From Lachnospiraceae bacterium (GTDB lineage Bacteria > Bacillota > Clostridia > Lachnospirales > Lachnospiraceae), in the NCBI GenBank assembly GCA_022781985.1, contig JALESH010000029.1:1-55840 (forward strand): a stretch of 55,840 bases of DNA. Direction: 5' to 3'. The notes under the pieces are model-generated. The model worked only from the letters and a program-made list of their open reading frames with translations, had not been told where the DNA came from and made no database searches. Below, in pieces: positions 8,731-18,433 of the stretch. Position numbers and translations under genes: made by a program. Each line of letters starts with the position of its first letter. Positions within the stretch are counted from its first letter, which is position 1.

Positions 8731-9786
8731 TTATCTGAGTGCCTTGCGCCTGAGCTGCCCGCAGGCACCGTCAATGTCTCCGCCCATTTCCCTTCTTATA
8801 GTAACATTAATTCCATTTTTTTCAAGCTTATTTTTGAAAGCCAGCACCCGTTCCCCGGTGCTGGCCCTGAAGCCCCTTTCCTCAACAGGATTCACAGGAA
8901 TCAGGTTGACATGGCAGTCCAGAGGGCCTGCCAGCCCTGCCAGAGCCTCAGCCTCCCTGCTGCTGTCATTGACTCCCTCTGCCAGACTGTATTCAAAGGT
9001 CACCCTTCTTCCCGTCCTTTCCCGATAATATGCACAGGCCTCCATCAATTCCTCCAGACAGTATCTGCGGGCCACAGGCATCATCTCCCTCCTCTTTTCG
9101 TCTGTGGTAGCATGAAGAGAGAGGGCCAGTGTGATCTGCAGCCCTTCCTCAGCCAGCCTTCTCATCTGAGGCACCAGGCCGCAGGTAGAAACCGTCAGGC
9201 TTCTCTGGCTGATATGCAGGCCGTTTTCATCCGTCAGAAGATGGAGGAAACGGATCAGATTATCATAATTATCCAGCGGCTCTCCCATTCCCATCACCAC
9301 CACGTTGGACACCCTCTCTCCTGTGAGCCGGGTGATCATATAGACCTGATCCAGCATCTCTGAGGGGAGAAGGGATCGTTCCAGCCCATCCAGAGTGGAA
9401 GCACAAAAGGCACATCCCATACGGCAGCCTACCTGAGATGAGATGCAGACAGAGTTGCCATGCTTATATTTCATCCACACGCTTTCCACCGTATTGCCGT
9501 CTGCCAGCTCAAACAGAAATTTCTTTGTCCCATCCCGGGCTGATTCCTGCAGCCTGACCTGTCTGACAGAGGTATAGGCATACCTTTCCTCACACCTTTC
9601 CCTGAGACTCCCGGGGATGTTTGTCATTTCCCCATAGCCTCTGGCCAGCTTCACATGCATCCACTCATACAGCTGCTTTGCCCGAAAGGTCTTCTCACCC
9701 ATTTCCTCCATCTCCTTCTTCAGTTCTTCCAGAGTCAGGGACTTGATATCTCTCTTACCGCCCACCGCATCCATCCTTATCACCAC
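8731..9786 (-). CDS. rlmN: Dual-specificity 23S rRNA (A2503-C2) / tRNA (A37-C2) methyltransferase
   Basis: Radical SAM methyltransferase (351 aa). The cluster motif is CRMGCAFCAS (CxxxCxxC); the C-terminal DIDGACGQLR carries the Cys needed for the methyl-transfer cycle, together with a Cys in the SPASM-less core. It methylates C2 of A2503 in 23S rRNA and A37 in some tRNAs. Start is either GTG at 9786 (AAAAGGAG just upstream) or the ATG four codons later. It sits 15 bases upstream of prpC and directly after rsmB, the common Clostridia order. Confidence 0.96.
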   Translation of the reverse strand: MVIRMDAVGGKRDIKSLTLEELKKEMEEMGEKTFRAKQLYEWMHVKLARGYGEMTNIPGSLRERCEERYAYTSVRQVRLQESARDGTKKFLFELADGNTVESVWMKYKHGNSVCISSQVGCRMGCAFCASTLDGLERSLLPSEMLDQVYMITRLTGERVSNVVVMGMGEPLDNYDNLIRFLHLLTDENGLHISQRSLTVSTCGLVPQMRRLAEEGLQITLALSLHATTDEKRREMMPVARRYCLEELMEACAYYRERTGRRVTFEYSLAEGVNDSSREAEALAGLAGPLDCHVNLIPVNPVEERGFRASTGERVLAFKNKLEKNGINVTIRREMGGDIDGACGQLRRKALR

Positions 9787-9793
9787 GCTCCTT

Positions 9794-11173
9794 TTACCCT
9801 CTTTTCTCCGGTTCCTGCCGTCTCCTGAGCTTTGCTAGGAAAAAACCGTCGGTCTCATGTACCCCCGGCAGAAACTGGATATATCCGTGCTTTGCCGTCT
9901 GCTTTTCGGGAACCCGGGGCATGGCTGTATCTATAGGCACTGCCTCAAAGGGATGGTTCTCCAGAAACCAGCGGAGAATTTCTTCATTTTCCTCTGCCCT
10001 GATCGTACAGGTACTGTAAACCAGAGTTCCTCCGGGTTTTACATATTTCCATACCGTATCCAGGATCCTTTTCTGTACTTTGGGAAGCTCTCTCAGCATC
10101 TCTTCCGTCACCTGATATTTAATATCCCTCTTTTTTCCCAGGATCCCCAGGCCGGAGCAGGGCAGATCCGCCAGTACCACATCTGCCCTCTCCGCCATTT
10201 CCTCATCCGGAACAGCGGCATCAAAGACCTGCACCTCTATATTTTTATATCCCAGCCTTTCCGCATTTTCCTCAATCAGTTCAGTCTTCTCAAAGGAAAT
10301 ATCCCTGGCTATCACCCTGCCGGTTCCTCTTAGCTTCTCCGCTGCATGAGTACTCTTGCCCCCCGGTGCAGCACAGACATCCAGGATCAGATCTCCCTCC
10401 CGGATACCGGCGCATTCCACACAGAACATAGAGCTGACGTCCTGCACAGCAAAGGCTCCCTCCTCAAAGCCCGGTACCTTCCTGATACCCTCCAGACGAG
10501 TGAGGCTGCCGGCATAGGAAAGATAGGGATGAGCCCTGAAACCGATCCCCTGTGCCTCTATGGCTTTGATCAGCCTTTCCCGCCCCATGCTGTCCAGGCT
10601 CTCCTGAAACCTTATCGTCACCGGATGGGTCTGCAGCATGGCCTCCAGCATTCCCTCCGTCCGTTCCATCCCGTAGCGCCCAAGCCACATTTCCACCAGA
10701 TTTTCCGGCATGGAATACAGCACGGAGAGATACTGTACGGGAGCTTCCTCCCGATTGGGATAAAACCTGCCACGGGCAATCTCCTCCCTGCTTCTGGCGA
10801 TGCTCCTGAGCACTCCGTTCACATAGCCCTTCAGGGATTGAAACCTCCTTTTGGCGGCCAGCTTCACCGCCTCATTGCATACTGCGGAATCCGGGATCCC
10901 ATCCATGAAAAGGAGCTGGTACACACTCATCCTGAGGAGGCTTCTGATCAACGGCTTCATCCTCCTCACGGGTATGCTGGAAAAACCATCCAGCAGCCAG
11001 TCAATCTGCAGCCTGCGTTCCAAGGTTCCTTCCGTCACCCGTTTGATAAAGGCCTTCTCCTTTGCCGGGAGATAATCGTATTTGTCCAGTACCTTCCTTA
11101 TCAGGATATTGCTGTAGGTTCTCTGCTTTTCCATTTCCAGCAGCATATCCAGTATCAGTTCCCTCGTATTCAT
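9794..11173 (-). CDS. rsmB: 16S rRNA m5C967 methyltransferase
   Basis: S-adenosylmethionine-dependent Sun/NOL1-type methyltransferase (459 aa). The N-terminal NusB-like helical RNA-binding domain (about 1-140) is followed by a Rossmann methyltransferase with the SAM loop CAAPGGKSTH, the proline-cysteine motif PCSGLGILGKK and the catalytic-region YSTCTI. The ATG at 11173 (MNTREL) was chosen because AAGGA lies just upstream and because it avoids overlap with the preceding peptidase gene; in-frame starts also exist up to 11209. Part of the murE operon. Confidence 0.95.
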   Translation of the reverse strand: MNTRELILDMLLEMEKQRTYSNILIRKVLDKYDYLPAKEKAFIKRVTEGTLERRLQIDWLLDGFSSIPVRRMKPLIRSLLRMSVYQLLFMDGIPDSAVCNEAVKLAAKRRFQSLKGYVNGVLRSIARSREEIARGRFYPNREEAPVQYLSVLYSMPENLVEMWLGRYGMERTEGMLEAMLQTHPVTIRFQESLDSMGRERLIKAIEAQGIGFRAHPYLSYAGSLTRLEGIRKVPGFEEGAFAVQDVSSMFCVECAGIREGDLILDVCAAPGGKSTHAAEKLRGTGRVIARDISFEKTELIEENAERLGYKNIEVQVFDAAVPDEEMAERADVVLADLPCSGLGILGKKRDIKYQVTEEMLRELPKVQKRILDTVWKYVKPGGTLVYSTCTIRAEENEEILRWFLENHPFEAVPIDTAMPRVPEKQTAKHGYIQFLPGVHETDGFFLAKLRRRQEPEKRG

Positions 11174-11183
11174 ATTCTTTTCC

Positions 11184-11894
11184 TTAATCGTCATTCCTTC
11201 TGTTTCCAAACAGCAGTACCAGCCTCAGAAGCTGCAAAATAGAGGAGGCAGCCGCTGCCACATAGGTAAACGCTGCTGCCGTCAGTACCTTTTTGCAATA
11301 CCCGGTCTCCTGTCCTCCCGTAATGCCACAGCTCTGCAGCATGGCCAACGCCCTGGAGGAAGCGTTGAACTCCACCGGCAGCGTCACAACCTGGAACAGC
11401 ACTGACAGGGCAAAAACCCATATTCCTACCTGTACCAGGGTGGAATTGAGACCCAGCAGAACTCCCAGCAAAACCATAGGGATCCCCAGCCTGGAGCCGA
11501 TATTGGCCGCCGGTACCAGGGCACTGCGCAGCTTCAGGGGCAGATAGCCCTTGTCATGCTGGATGGCATGTCCGCATTCATGGGCCGCCACCCCCAGGGC
11601 TGCCACCGAGTCGGAGCTGTAGGTGGAATCCGACAGCCTCAGAACCCTGCTTCTGGGATCGTAGTGATCACTTAAGCTGCCCCTCACATGCTCGATCCTT
11701 ACATCATGGATGCCCGCCCTGCCCAGGATCCGGGCCGCTGCCTCTGCTCCCGTCATCCCGCTCATGCTCCTTACCCGTGCATATTTGCTAAAGGTGCTGT
11801 TCATGACTGCACTTGCGCCGATACAGAGTATGGCACCGATCAAAACCAAAAGATAAGTCGGATCCAAATAATACCCATAATATCCAAACATCAT
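11184..11894 (-). CDS. YugP-type membrane zinc metallopeptidase
   Basis: Integral membrane neutral zinc peptidase of the Zn_peptidase_2 (YugP) family, 236 aa from the ATG at 11894. An N-terminal helix (YLLVLIGAILCIGASAVM) precedes the zinc motif HECGH in GVAAHECGHAIQHD; further hydrophobic stretches follow the motif. Substrate is not known for the family. The frame stays open far upstream into fmt, but AAAGGAG about 9 bases before 11894 marks the real start. It lies between fmt and rsmB, a frequent location in Lachnospiraceae. Confidence 0.9.
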   Translation of the reverse strand: MMFGYYGYYLDPTYLLVLIGAILCIGASAVMNSTFSKYARVRSMSGMTGAEAAARILGRAGIHDVRIEHVRGSLSDHYDPRSRVLRLSDSTYSSDSVAALGVAAHECGHAIQHDKGYLPLKLRSALVPAANIGSRLGIPMVLLGVLLGLNSTLVQVGIWVFALSVLFQVVTLPVEFNASSRALAMLQSCGITGGQETGYCKKVLTAAAFTYVAAAASSILQLLRLVLLFGNRRNDD

Positions 11895-11920
11895 ATATCC
11901 TTGCTCCTTTCTGACTGTGG

Positions 11921-12868
11921 TTATTCCCTGATGCCCAAAACGGTTCCCTCTGCCAGGGGACAGCCCAGCAGGAAATCCTTTACCTTCATTCTTTTCTTTC
12001 CCTCCAGTTGTACCTCTGTTACCTTCAACAGATCCCTTCCCGTCCTGACATAAAAGGCATCCTTCTCCACCACTGCGATGCTGCCTGCCTCCTGCGCCTC
12101 CGGGGGACATTCCTCCCTGACAGGCTCGCTTTCCCATATTTTCAGGGTTTTATTCTGATAATAAGTATACGCGCTGGGCCAGGGATTTAGTCCTCTCACC
12201 AGCCTGTCGATACTCTCCGCAGCCTTGGTCCAGTCGATGCTTCCCAGGGATTTTTTCAGCATGGAAGCATAGCTGGCCTCCTCCTCCCTCTGCTTCTCGG
12301 GAAGGATCTCTCCCCCTTCGATCTTCTTCAGAGCCTCTGTGATCAGCTCCGCCCCAGCCCCGGCCAGCTTGTCATGAAGGGTCTGTCCTGTTTCCCTTGC
12401 CCCGATAGGCACCTTACATTTGAGCAGCATGTCTCCCGTATCCAGTCCCTTATCCATCTGCATAATGGTGATTCCGGTTTCCTTTTCTCCCCGGATGATC
12501 ACCCATTGTATGGGAGCGGCCCCCCGATAGCGGGGCAGGAGAGAGGCATGGATATTCACACAGCCGAACCTGGGCAGGGACAGGAGCTCCTCCGAAAGAA
12601 TCTGCCCGAAGGCTGCCACCACAAAGATGTCGGCCCCGAAGCCTCTCAGTTCCTCCACTGCTTCCGGCTCCCGGATCCTTTCCGGCTGGAGAACGGGAAT
12701 ACCGTGCCTTAAGGCACATTGCTTTACCGGAGGCATCTGCATCTCCTTCCCCCTGCCTCTGGGCTTATCCGGCTGGGTGACCACAGCCATGACCTGATGC
12801 CCTGCCTGCAAGATGGATTCCAGGGCTGAAACAGCGAACTCGGGAGTGCCCATAAAAATAATTTTCAT
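11921..12868 (-). CDS. fmt: Methionyl-tRNA formyltransferase
   Basis: Formylates Met-tRNA(fMet) with 10-formyl-tetrahydrofolate to make the initiator tRNA. 315 aa, normal length. The N-terminal domain begins MKIIFMGTPEF and carries the catalytic region HASLLPRYRGAAPIQW with MDKGLDTGDM; the C-terminal OB-like tRNA-binding domain starts near residue 205 (INPWPSAYT-like motif GLNPWPSAYTYY). It lies 4 bases after def, coupling formylation and deformylation. Confidence 0.97.
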   Translation of the reverse strand: MKIIFMGTPEFAVSALESILQAGHQVMAVVTQPDKPRGRGKEMQMPPVKQCALRHGIPVLQPERIREPEAVEELRGFGADIFVVAAFGQILSEELLSLPRFGCVNIHASLLPRYRGAAPIQWVIIRGEKETGITIMQMDKGLDTGDMLLKCKVPIGARETGQTLHDKLAGAGAELITEALKKIEGGEILPEKQREEEASYASMLKKSLGSIDWTKAAESIDRLVRGLNPWPSAYTYYQNKTLKIWESEPVREECPPEAQEAGSIAVVEKDAFYVRTGRDLLKVTEVQLEGKKRMKVKDFLLGCPLAEGTVLGIRE

Positions 12869-12872
12869 AGAA

Positions 12873-13352
12873 TCAGTTCTCCTCCTCCAGATCTTCGGTG
12901 TTCATAAGGGAGCCCTCCACCCTGTCCAGGTAGAGACGGCCGTCAAGGTGATCCAGCTCATGGCAGATGGCCCTGGCCAGCAGCTCTGTGCCTTCTATCT
13001 CCCTTAGCTTCATATCCTGATCCCGGGCCTCTACCCTGACATAGCCGGGACGGGTCACGATGCCGGTCTTGCCGGGAACGCTCAGGCATCCTTCGTTTCC
13101 GGTCTGTTCTCCGCTGGTCTCTAGGATCCTGGGATTGATCAATACTAGGGGATCCTCCCCGGTCACATCGATTACCACGATCCGCTTCAGGATGCCTACC
13201 TGGGGAGCTGCCAGACCCACACCATTGGCCTCATACATGGTTTCAAACATATCATTGATCAGCTCCCTGAGCCTGGGCGTAATCTCCCTGACCTCCTTAC
13301 AGCTCTTATATAACACCTCATCTCCAATTTCTCTTATGTTTCTGACTGCCAT
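12873..13352 (-). CDS. def: Peptide deformylase
   Basis: Removes the formyl group from nascent proteins. 159 aa with all three motifs: GVGLAAPQVG, EGCLS and HELDH, which together hold the metal (Cys plus two His) and the catalytic Glu. Between priA and fmt in the operon; ends 4 bases before fmt. Confidence 0.98.
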   Translation of the reverse strand: MAVRNIREIGDEVLYKSCKEVREITPRLRELINDMFETMYEANGVGLAAPQVGILKRIVVIDVTGEDPLVLINPRILETSGEQTGNEGCLSVPGKTGIVTRPGYVRVEARDQDMKLREIEGTELLARAICHELDHLDGRLYLDRVEGSLMNTEDLEEEN

Positions 13353-13392
13353 GTCTCTTCCATCCTTTCCACCTGAATTTATTATCCTGACT

Positions 13393-15711
13393 CTAATACC
13401 CTCTCAGGGGATCAAAATCAAACTGTATGACTTCATTTTTTAAGGCATTGTTCCCCTTCATCTGCTCTGCCATAGCCTCCACCATATCCTTCACCTCTAT
13501 CAGCCTCTCATATGCCGGAGACTTCACATACAGCACAAACCTGTAAATATCCTGGAGCTTCCCTATGGAAGCCGGGGCGGGGCCGATGACCTGGAAAATA
13601 CCTGCACTCAGTCCTTCCGGGTCTGCCTGGCGCGGATGCCCCGGCCCCTCTCCCGAAAATGCCCCCCTGATCCGACCCGCGATCTCCTCTGCCAGTCCGG
13701 CGGCTTTTTTTTCTGCCGGAGAGGCAGTAATGACTGCCAGCATATGAGCTGCCGGAGGATAGAGCATCATCTCCCGGTACACCATCTCCTCCTCATAAAA
13801 GCCCTTATAATCCTGACGGGCTGCATGCCGGATGCAGTAGTGCTCCGGGTCATAGGTCTGGATTACCACCTCTCCCGGCTTGCCGCCTCTGCCTGCGCGC
13901 CCTGCAGCCTGGGCCAGCAGCTGGAAGGTTCGCTCCCCTGCCCGATAATCATTGACATGGAGGGAAAGATCGGCAGCCAGAACCCCCACCAGCGTCACAT
14001 TGGGAAAATCATGGCCCTTGACGATCATCTGCGTTCCCAGGAGGATATCCGCCTCCCCATTGGCAAATGTGCCCAGTATCTCCTCGAAGCTTTCCTTTCT
14101 TCTGGTGGTGTCGGCATCCATACGCAGCACCCTTGCCGAGGGAAACTCCCGGTGCAGCATCTCCTCCACCTGCTGTGTCCCGGCCCGGAAGCCCAGGATA
14201 TACCTGGAGCCGCACTGGGGGCAGGCCCTTACTCCCTCTCTCCCATATCCGCAGTAATGACAGACCAGCCTGCCGCCCTTATGCTCAGACAGGGAAACGT
14301 CACAGTGGGGGCACTTCATCACATAGCCGCAGGATCGGCAGGATACAAAGCCTGCATAGCCCCTTCTGTTCAGAAAGAGGATGCTCTGCTCCTTCTTCTC
14401 CAGCCTGTCTCTGATCAGCCCCTCCAGCCGCCTGCTGAATACTGACCGGTTTCCGGCCCTCAGCTCCTCCCGCAGATCCACCGTATGGACTGTGGGCAGC
14501 TCTCCTCCGGCCTGCCTGGCAGTCAGCTCGTAGAGACGGTAGCTTCCTTTTTTTGCCCGGTAATATGACTCTAGGGAGGGTGTGGCCGAGCCCAGAACCA
14601 CAAAAGCATCCTGCATGGAGGCAATCTTTTCTGCCGTTTCTCTGGCATGATATCTGGGCATGGACTCGCTTTTGTAGGTAGCCTCATGCTCCTCATCTAT
14701 GACGATCAGTCCCAGATTGGGAAAAGGAGTAAAAAGAGCGGAACGGGGGCCTATGATCACATCGATATCTCCCTTTTTTGCCCGCTCACACTGATCATAC
14801 TTCTCCCCCATGGACAGGCTGGAATTCAGTACTGATACCCTGCTGCCAAAGCGCATATAGAACCGGAGGAGGGTCTGATAGGTCAGCGCGATCTCCGGAA
14901 TCAGCACAATGGCCTGCTTCCCCCGCTTCACCATCTCCCCGATCAGCGCCAGATAGACCTCCGTCTTGCCGCTGCCCGTGATGCCGTGGATCAGGCAGGT
15001 GTCCCTTCTGCCTGCATCGTAATTTTTCAGGATATCCTCTGCCGTCCGCCGCTGCTCCTCACTCAGAGCCTTTGGCCTGCCATAGGCGGCCCTTCTGGCA
15101 TCGGCGGTCTTTTCCAGCTTCCCCACCGGATTTCGATAGCTGCTGCTGGATGAAATACGGATGGCTCCCTGCTTCTCCAGACTTTTTATAGTCTGGGAGG
15201 AGATATGCAGCCTGCCGGTGACGAAGGGCATGGGCAGAGGGTCTGCCTGCAGCAGTCCCCGCAGCAGCCTGGCCTTTGCCGTACTGCCCTTTTTGTCGCA
15301 GTCTGCCAGCAGGGCCTGTGCCTCCCCTGCTGATAAAAGGAGGCTGCAGCTTCTTTCCTCCAGGTTCCTCACCTTCTTTTTCACCGGAAGCACCGTCTTC
15401 AGCGCTGTGATCATAGTGGAGCCATACCGCTCCCTCATCCAGCCCGCCAGCTCCATACACCGCCCCTCTGCCATTATATCCTTTTCTTCCACTGCAGCGA
15501 TCTGCTTCAGCCTCTCCGGTGCCAGCTGGGGACGGTCTGTCACCTCTAGGACATAGCCCTTTTTCAGGCGGTTGCCCGCCCCGAAGGGCACAGATACACA
15601 GCTGCCCGGCAGGATCCGGCCCCGCAGCTCCCGAGGGATCAGGTATTGAAAGGGGCGATCCAGTTTTTCGTGGGAGATATTGATTATAACGTTTGCAAAT
15701 TTCCCTTCCAT
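13393..15711 (-). CDS. priA: Primosomal protein N' (replication restart helicase)
   Basis: Superfamily 2 3'-to-5' DNA helicase that reloads the replisome at stalled forks. 772 aa. The N-terminal DNA-binding region is followed by Walker A GITGSGKTEVY, the DEEH box in LIVIDEEHEATY, and a zinc-binding insertion with paired Cys motifs (CRSCGY, CPHC, CHYCGY, CPQCGS), then helicase C-terminal motifs including GTQMIVKGHDFPNV and QAAGRAGR. Its start overlaps the end of murE by 28 bases. Confidence 0.97.
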   Translation of the reverse strand: MEGKFANVIINISHEKLDRPFQYLIPRELRGRILPGSCVSVPFGAGNRLKKGYVLEVTDRPQLAPERLKQIAAVEEKDIMAEGRCMELAGWMRERYGSTMITALKTVLPVKKKVRNLEERSCSLLLSAGEAQALLADCDKKGSTAKARLLRGLLQADPLPMPFVTGRLHISSQTIKSLEKQGAIRISSSSSYRNPVGKLEKTADARRAAYGRPKALSEEQRRTAEDILKNYDAGRRDTCLIHGITGSGKTEVYLALIGEMVKRGKQAIVLIPEIALTYQTLLRFYMRFGSRVSVLNSSLSMGEKYDQCERAKKGDIDVIIGPRSALFTPFPNLGLIVIDEEHEATYKSESMPRYHARETAEKIASMQDAFVVLGSATPSLESYYRAKKGSYRLYELTARQAGGELPTVHTVDLREELRAGNRSVFSRRLEGLIRDRLEKKEQSILFLNRRGYAGFVSCRSCGYVMKCPHCDVSLSEHKGGRLVCHYCGYGREGVRACPQCGSRYILGFRAGTQQVEEMLHREFPSARVLRMDADTTRRKESFEEILGTFANGEADILLGTQMIVKGHDFPNVTLVGVLAADLSLHVNDYRAGERTFQLLAQAAGRAGRGGKPGEVVIQTYDPEHYCIRHAARQDYKGFYEEEMVYREMMLYPPAAHMLAVITASPAEKKAAGLAEEIAGRIRGAFSGEGPGHPRQADPEGLSAGIFQVIGPAPASIGKLQDIYRFVLYVKSPAYERLIEVKDMVEAMAEQMKGNNALKNEVIQFDFDPLRGY

Positions 15712-17177
15712 CCCCGCTCCTCCAAGATATCCCGGATCAGCTCCCGTTCGTCCATAGGGTATTTTACCCCCTTTATCTCCTGGTAATCCTCATGCCCCTT
15801 GCCCGCAAGGACTATGATGTCCCCCGGCTGTCCATGGTCGATGGCATAGGCGATGGCCTCCCTCCGGTCGCAGATCTCCACGTATTTTCCCTCTGTCCGG
15901 CTGATTCCTGTCCTGATGTCCTCTATAATATCCTGGGGCTCCTCAAATCTGGGATTATCTGAGGTAATGATGGTCAGGTCTGCCAGCCTGCCGCTGACCT
16001 CTCCCATCTCATACCTTCTGAGCCTGGAGCGGTTGCCTCCGCAGCCGAAAAGACAGACCAAGCGGGTAGGCTGATATTCCCTCAGCGTGCTCAGAAGGCT
16101 CTCCAGGCTCATGGCATTGTGGGCATAGTCTATCATAAGGGTAAACTGGTCGGATACCTTCACCATCTCAATACGTCCCTTTACCCTGGCCCTGCAAAAC
16201 GCCTCCCTGATTTTCTCCTCCTCCACGCCGAAATGCCTGCATACAGCGATTGCCGTAAGCGCATTATAGACACTGAATCTGCCCGGTGTCACAACCTCCA
16301 CCTGAAATTCCATCATTCCCCTTACATCAAACAGCACACCCAGCTCTCCCGGCTTCCTGATCAATTCCAGGTTCTCTGCCCTTAAGTCAGCCTGGGGATG
16401 GAAGCCATAGGTCTCTGTTTCGCAGGTATGGCCCTCCATCACCCTCTCAAAATGGCTGTCATCCCGGTTGAGAATGCCTACCCTGCACTGCTTGAAAAGC
16501 AGACTTTTGCATCTCAGATAATCCTCAAAATCCTCATGCTCGTTGGGCCCGATATGATCCGGCTCTATATTGGTAAAGATGCCGTAATCAAACAAAAAGC
16601 CCTGGGAACGATGCAGCTTCAGCCCCTGGGAGGAAACCTCCATCACCACCGCATCACAGCCCTGGTCTGCCATCTCCCGGAAATACTCCTGGAGCAGGTA
16701 GGATTCCGGGGTGGTATTCACCGCATGGATTCTCTTTTCACCGATTATCACCTCTATAGTACCGATCAGCCCCACCTTGAAGCCTGCATTTTCCAGAATG
16801 GATTTTACCAGATAGGTGGTGGTGGTCTTGCCCTTTGTGCCCGTAATGCCCACGATCTTCATCTCGCTGGCCGGATGGCCGAACCAGGCCGCTGAAATGA
16901 AAGCCATGGCATAGCGTGTATCGGCTACCCTGATGAGGGTGATCTCCTCTGTCCCATCCAGGACGATATCCCTTTCCGCCACCAGTACCCTGGCTCCCTG
17001 CTTCACCGCCTCTGCTGCAAAATCATGTCCGTCGGCATTGGCTCCCGGTATACACAAAAAGAGGCAGCCCTCCGTTACCTTCCTGGAGTCGTATACCACT
17101 GCGGTGACATCGATATCCATGGAACCCGTCACACATTCATACTCTATTTTTTCCAATAACTTATTTAATGATGCCAT
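15684..17177 (-). CDS. murE: UDP-MurNAc-tripeptide synthetase
   Basis: Cytoplasmic ATP-dependent ligase that adds the third amino acid to UDP-MurNAc-L-Ala-D-Glu. 497 aa. The ATP loop is GTKGKTTT, the carboxylated-lysine region is present, and the substrate-recognition motif is DNPR (DNPRFEEP), which in this family indicates meso-diaminopimelate rather than lysine. First gene of a ten-gene minus-strand run, with an upstream promoter and AGAGGA before the ATG. Confidence 0.97.
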   Translation of the reverse strand: MASLNKLLEKIEYECVTGSMDIDVTAVVYDSRKVTEGCLFLCIPGANADGHDFAAEAVKQGARVLVAERDIVLDGTEEITLIRVADTRYAMAFISAAWFGHPASEMKIVGITGTKGKTTTTYLVKSILENAGFKVGLIGTIEVIIGEKRIHAVNTTPESYLLQEYFREMADQGCDAVVMEVSSQGLKLHRSQGFLFDYGIFTNIEPDHIGPNEHEDFEDYLRCKSLLFKQCRVGILNRDDSHFERVMEGHTCETETYGFHPQADLRAENLELIRKPGELGVLFDVRGMMEFQVEVVTPGRFSVYNALTAIAVCRHFGVEEEKIREAFCRARVKGRIEMVKVSDQFTLMIDYAHNAMSLESLLSTLREYQPTRLVCLFGCGGNRSRLRRYEMGEVSGRLADLTIITSDNPRFEEPQDIIEDIRTGISRTEGKYVEICDRREAIAYAIDHGQPGDIIVLAGKGHEDYQEIKGVKYPMDERELIRDILEERGWKGNLQTL

Positions 17178-17202
17178 ATTATTTCCTCTTTTTTTATACT
17201 AA

Positions 17203-17231
17203 AGAATAGCATGTAAAATCACATTTTTCAA
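17203..17231 (-). promoter_or_regulatory. Predicted sigma-A promoter of the murE operon
   Basis: Read on minus: TTGAAA (17226-17231), 17-base spacer, TATTCT (17203-17208) preceded by TG at the extended -10 position. It is about 25 bases upstream of the murE start and downstream of the pfkB terminator hairpins. Confidence 0.5.
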
Positions 17232-17347
17232 CTTATATGCCTAAGTATCTTCCCGGCAGAAGGACTTTCCGAAAGTTTTTATCAATTTCATTTTTTTTAA
17301 ATAAAATAAACACATTTTATTCACATTTAGGGGGTATATTAAACACA

Positions 17348-17419
17348 AGATAGTTGAGGAACTCACTATCTCCCCCCTCATAAGAAAGCGCGAAAAGTCC
17401 GGTATTATCCGGGCTTTTC
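17348..17419 (-). terminator. Two hairpins ending the pfkB transcript
   Basis: First hairpin at 17392-17419: stem GAAAAGTCCGG / CCGGGCTTTTC with one T-G pair. Second at 17348-17371: AGATAG and TGAG paired with CTCA and CTATCT, one bulge and a GAA loop, followed on minus by TTGTGTTT. Together they separate the upstream gene set from the murE promoter. The rest of 17178-17452 is AT-rich, with nothing else visible. Confidence 0.5.
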
Positions 17420-17452
17420 TGCGTGTACCTATCTCTCCATTATTCGTCTATG

Positions 17453-18385
17453 TCATTTCTCTTTCTTTTCCACCTGTATCCTTCCCAGCAGCTCCTCTGC
17501 CAGCTCTAGGGCGATATCCCCGCTTTCCAGGGTGGCCGCATTGGCTGCTGATATTGCCGCAGCCCGTTTTAAGGCTGTGACCTTATCCTCTTCCTTTAAC
17601 AGGGACATGGCATAGGAGGCCACCACACCGTCCCCGCAGCCTACCGTATTTACCGTCTTGATCGCCGGCACCCTAGCCCACATCACTTCTTTTTCCGTTA
17701 TGGTCAGCAGTCCCTTTTTTCCCATAGAAACTACCACCTGTCCTATCCCTTTCTGTATCAGCCCCCGGCCCGCCTCCGCGATCTCTCCTATATCCTTTAG
17801 TCTATGCCCTGTCAGGTATTCCAGTTCCTTCTGATTGGGCTTGATCATGAACGGCGCTGCCTCCACACCATGGACAAGAGCCTCTCCGCTGGTATCCAAT
17901 ATACATCTTTTACCTGCTTTTTTGGCAATCCGTATCAGCTCTCTGTAGATATCCGCAGGTATGCCCCTGGCCACGCTGCCGGACAGGATCACCAGGTCAC
18001 AGTCCTCTGCAGCCCCTTTGTAATCCTGGACAAACTGCTCCAGCTCCTGCCCCGATATCACCGGTCCCGGCTCCAGGATCTCCGTCACATAGCCGTCCTC
18101 GGCAATCACATTGATACTGGTCCTGGTCTCTCCTGCCACCCTGGTAAACCGGCAGTGCGCATGAATTTCCTTCATACAGCTTTCAATAAACTCTCCCGTA
18201 TACCCTCCCAGAAAACCGCAGGTCATCACGCCATAACCATACTGTCTGAGAATCTTCGTCACATTGATTCCCTTGCCTCCCGGAATATTGTGTACCGTCC
18301 GCATCCGATTCACCTGTCCCAGTACCAGCATCCCTGTGGTATAGGTTTTATCTACAGCCGGATTCAAGGTCACTGTTAAAATCAT
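17453..18385 (-). CDS. PfkB-family hexose-phosphate kinase (1-phosphofructokinase / tagatose-6-phosphate kinase type)
   Basis: Cytoplasmic ribokinase-fold kinase (310 aa) of the FruK/LacC branch, phosphorylating a sugar phosphate to a bisphosphate. Visible are the N-terminal VTLNPAVDKT, the substrate motif PGGKGINV and the second signature, here NTVGCGDGVVAS. The usual form is GAGDS, so the Ala and Ser positions are Cys and Gly while the catalytic Asp remains. FruK versus LacC cannot be decided: no fructose PTS is adjacent, and a role in galactose/tagatose use would fit the distant glycan locus but is speculative. ATG at 18385 has GGAG upstream. It follows recJ by 48 bases. Confidence 0.85.
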   Translation of the reverse strand: MILTVTLNPAVDKTYTTGMLVLGQVNRMRTVHNIPGGKGINVTKILRQYGYGVMTCGFLGGYTGEFIESCMKEIHAHCRFTRVAGETRTSINVIAEDGYVTEILEPGPVISGQELEQFVQDYKGAAEDCDLVILSGSVARGIPADIYRELIRIAKKAGKRCILDTSGEALVHGVEAAPFMIKPNQKELEYLTGHRLKDIGEIAEAGRGLIQKGIGQVVVSMGKKGLLTITEKEVMWARVPAIKTVNTVGCGDGVVASYAMSLLKEEDKVTALKRAAAISAANAATLESGDIALELAEELLGRIQVEKKEK

Positions 18386-18433
18386 ATCTGTCCATACTCC
18401 TTTCTCCGCACGAAAGGCCTGCCCTTCATGCCC

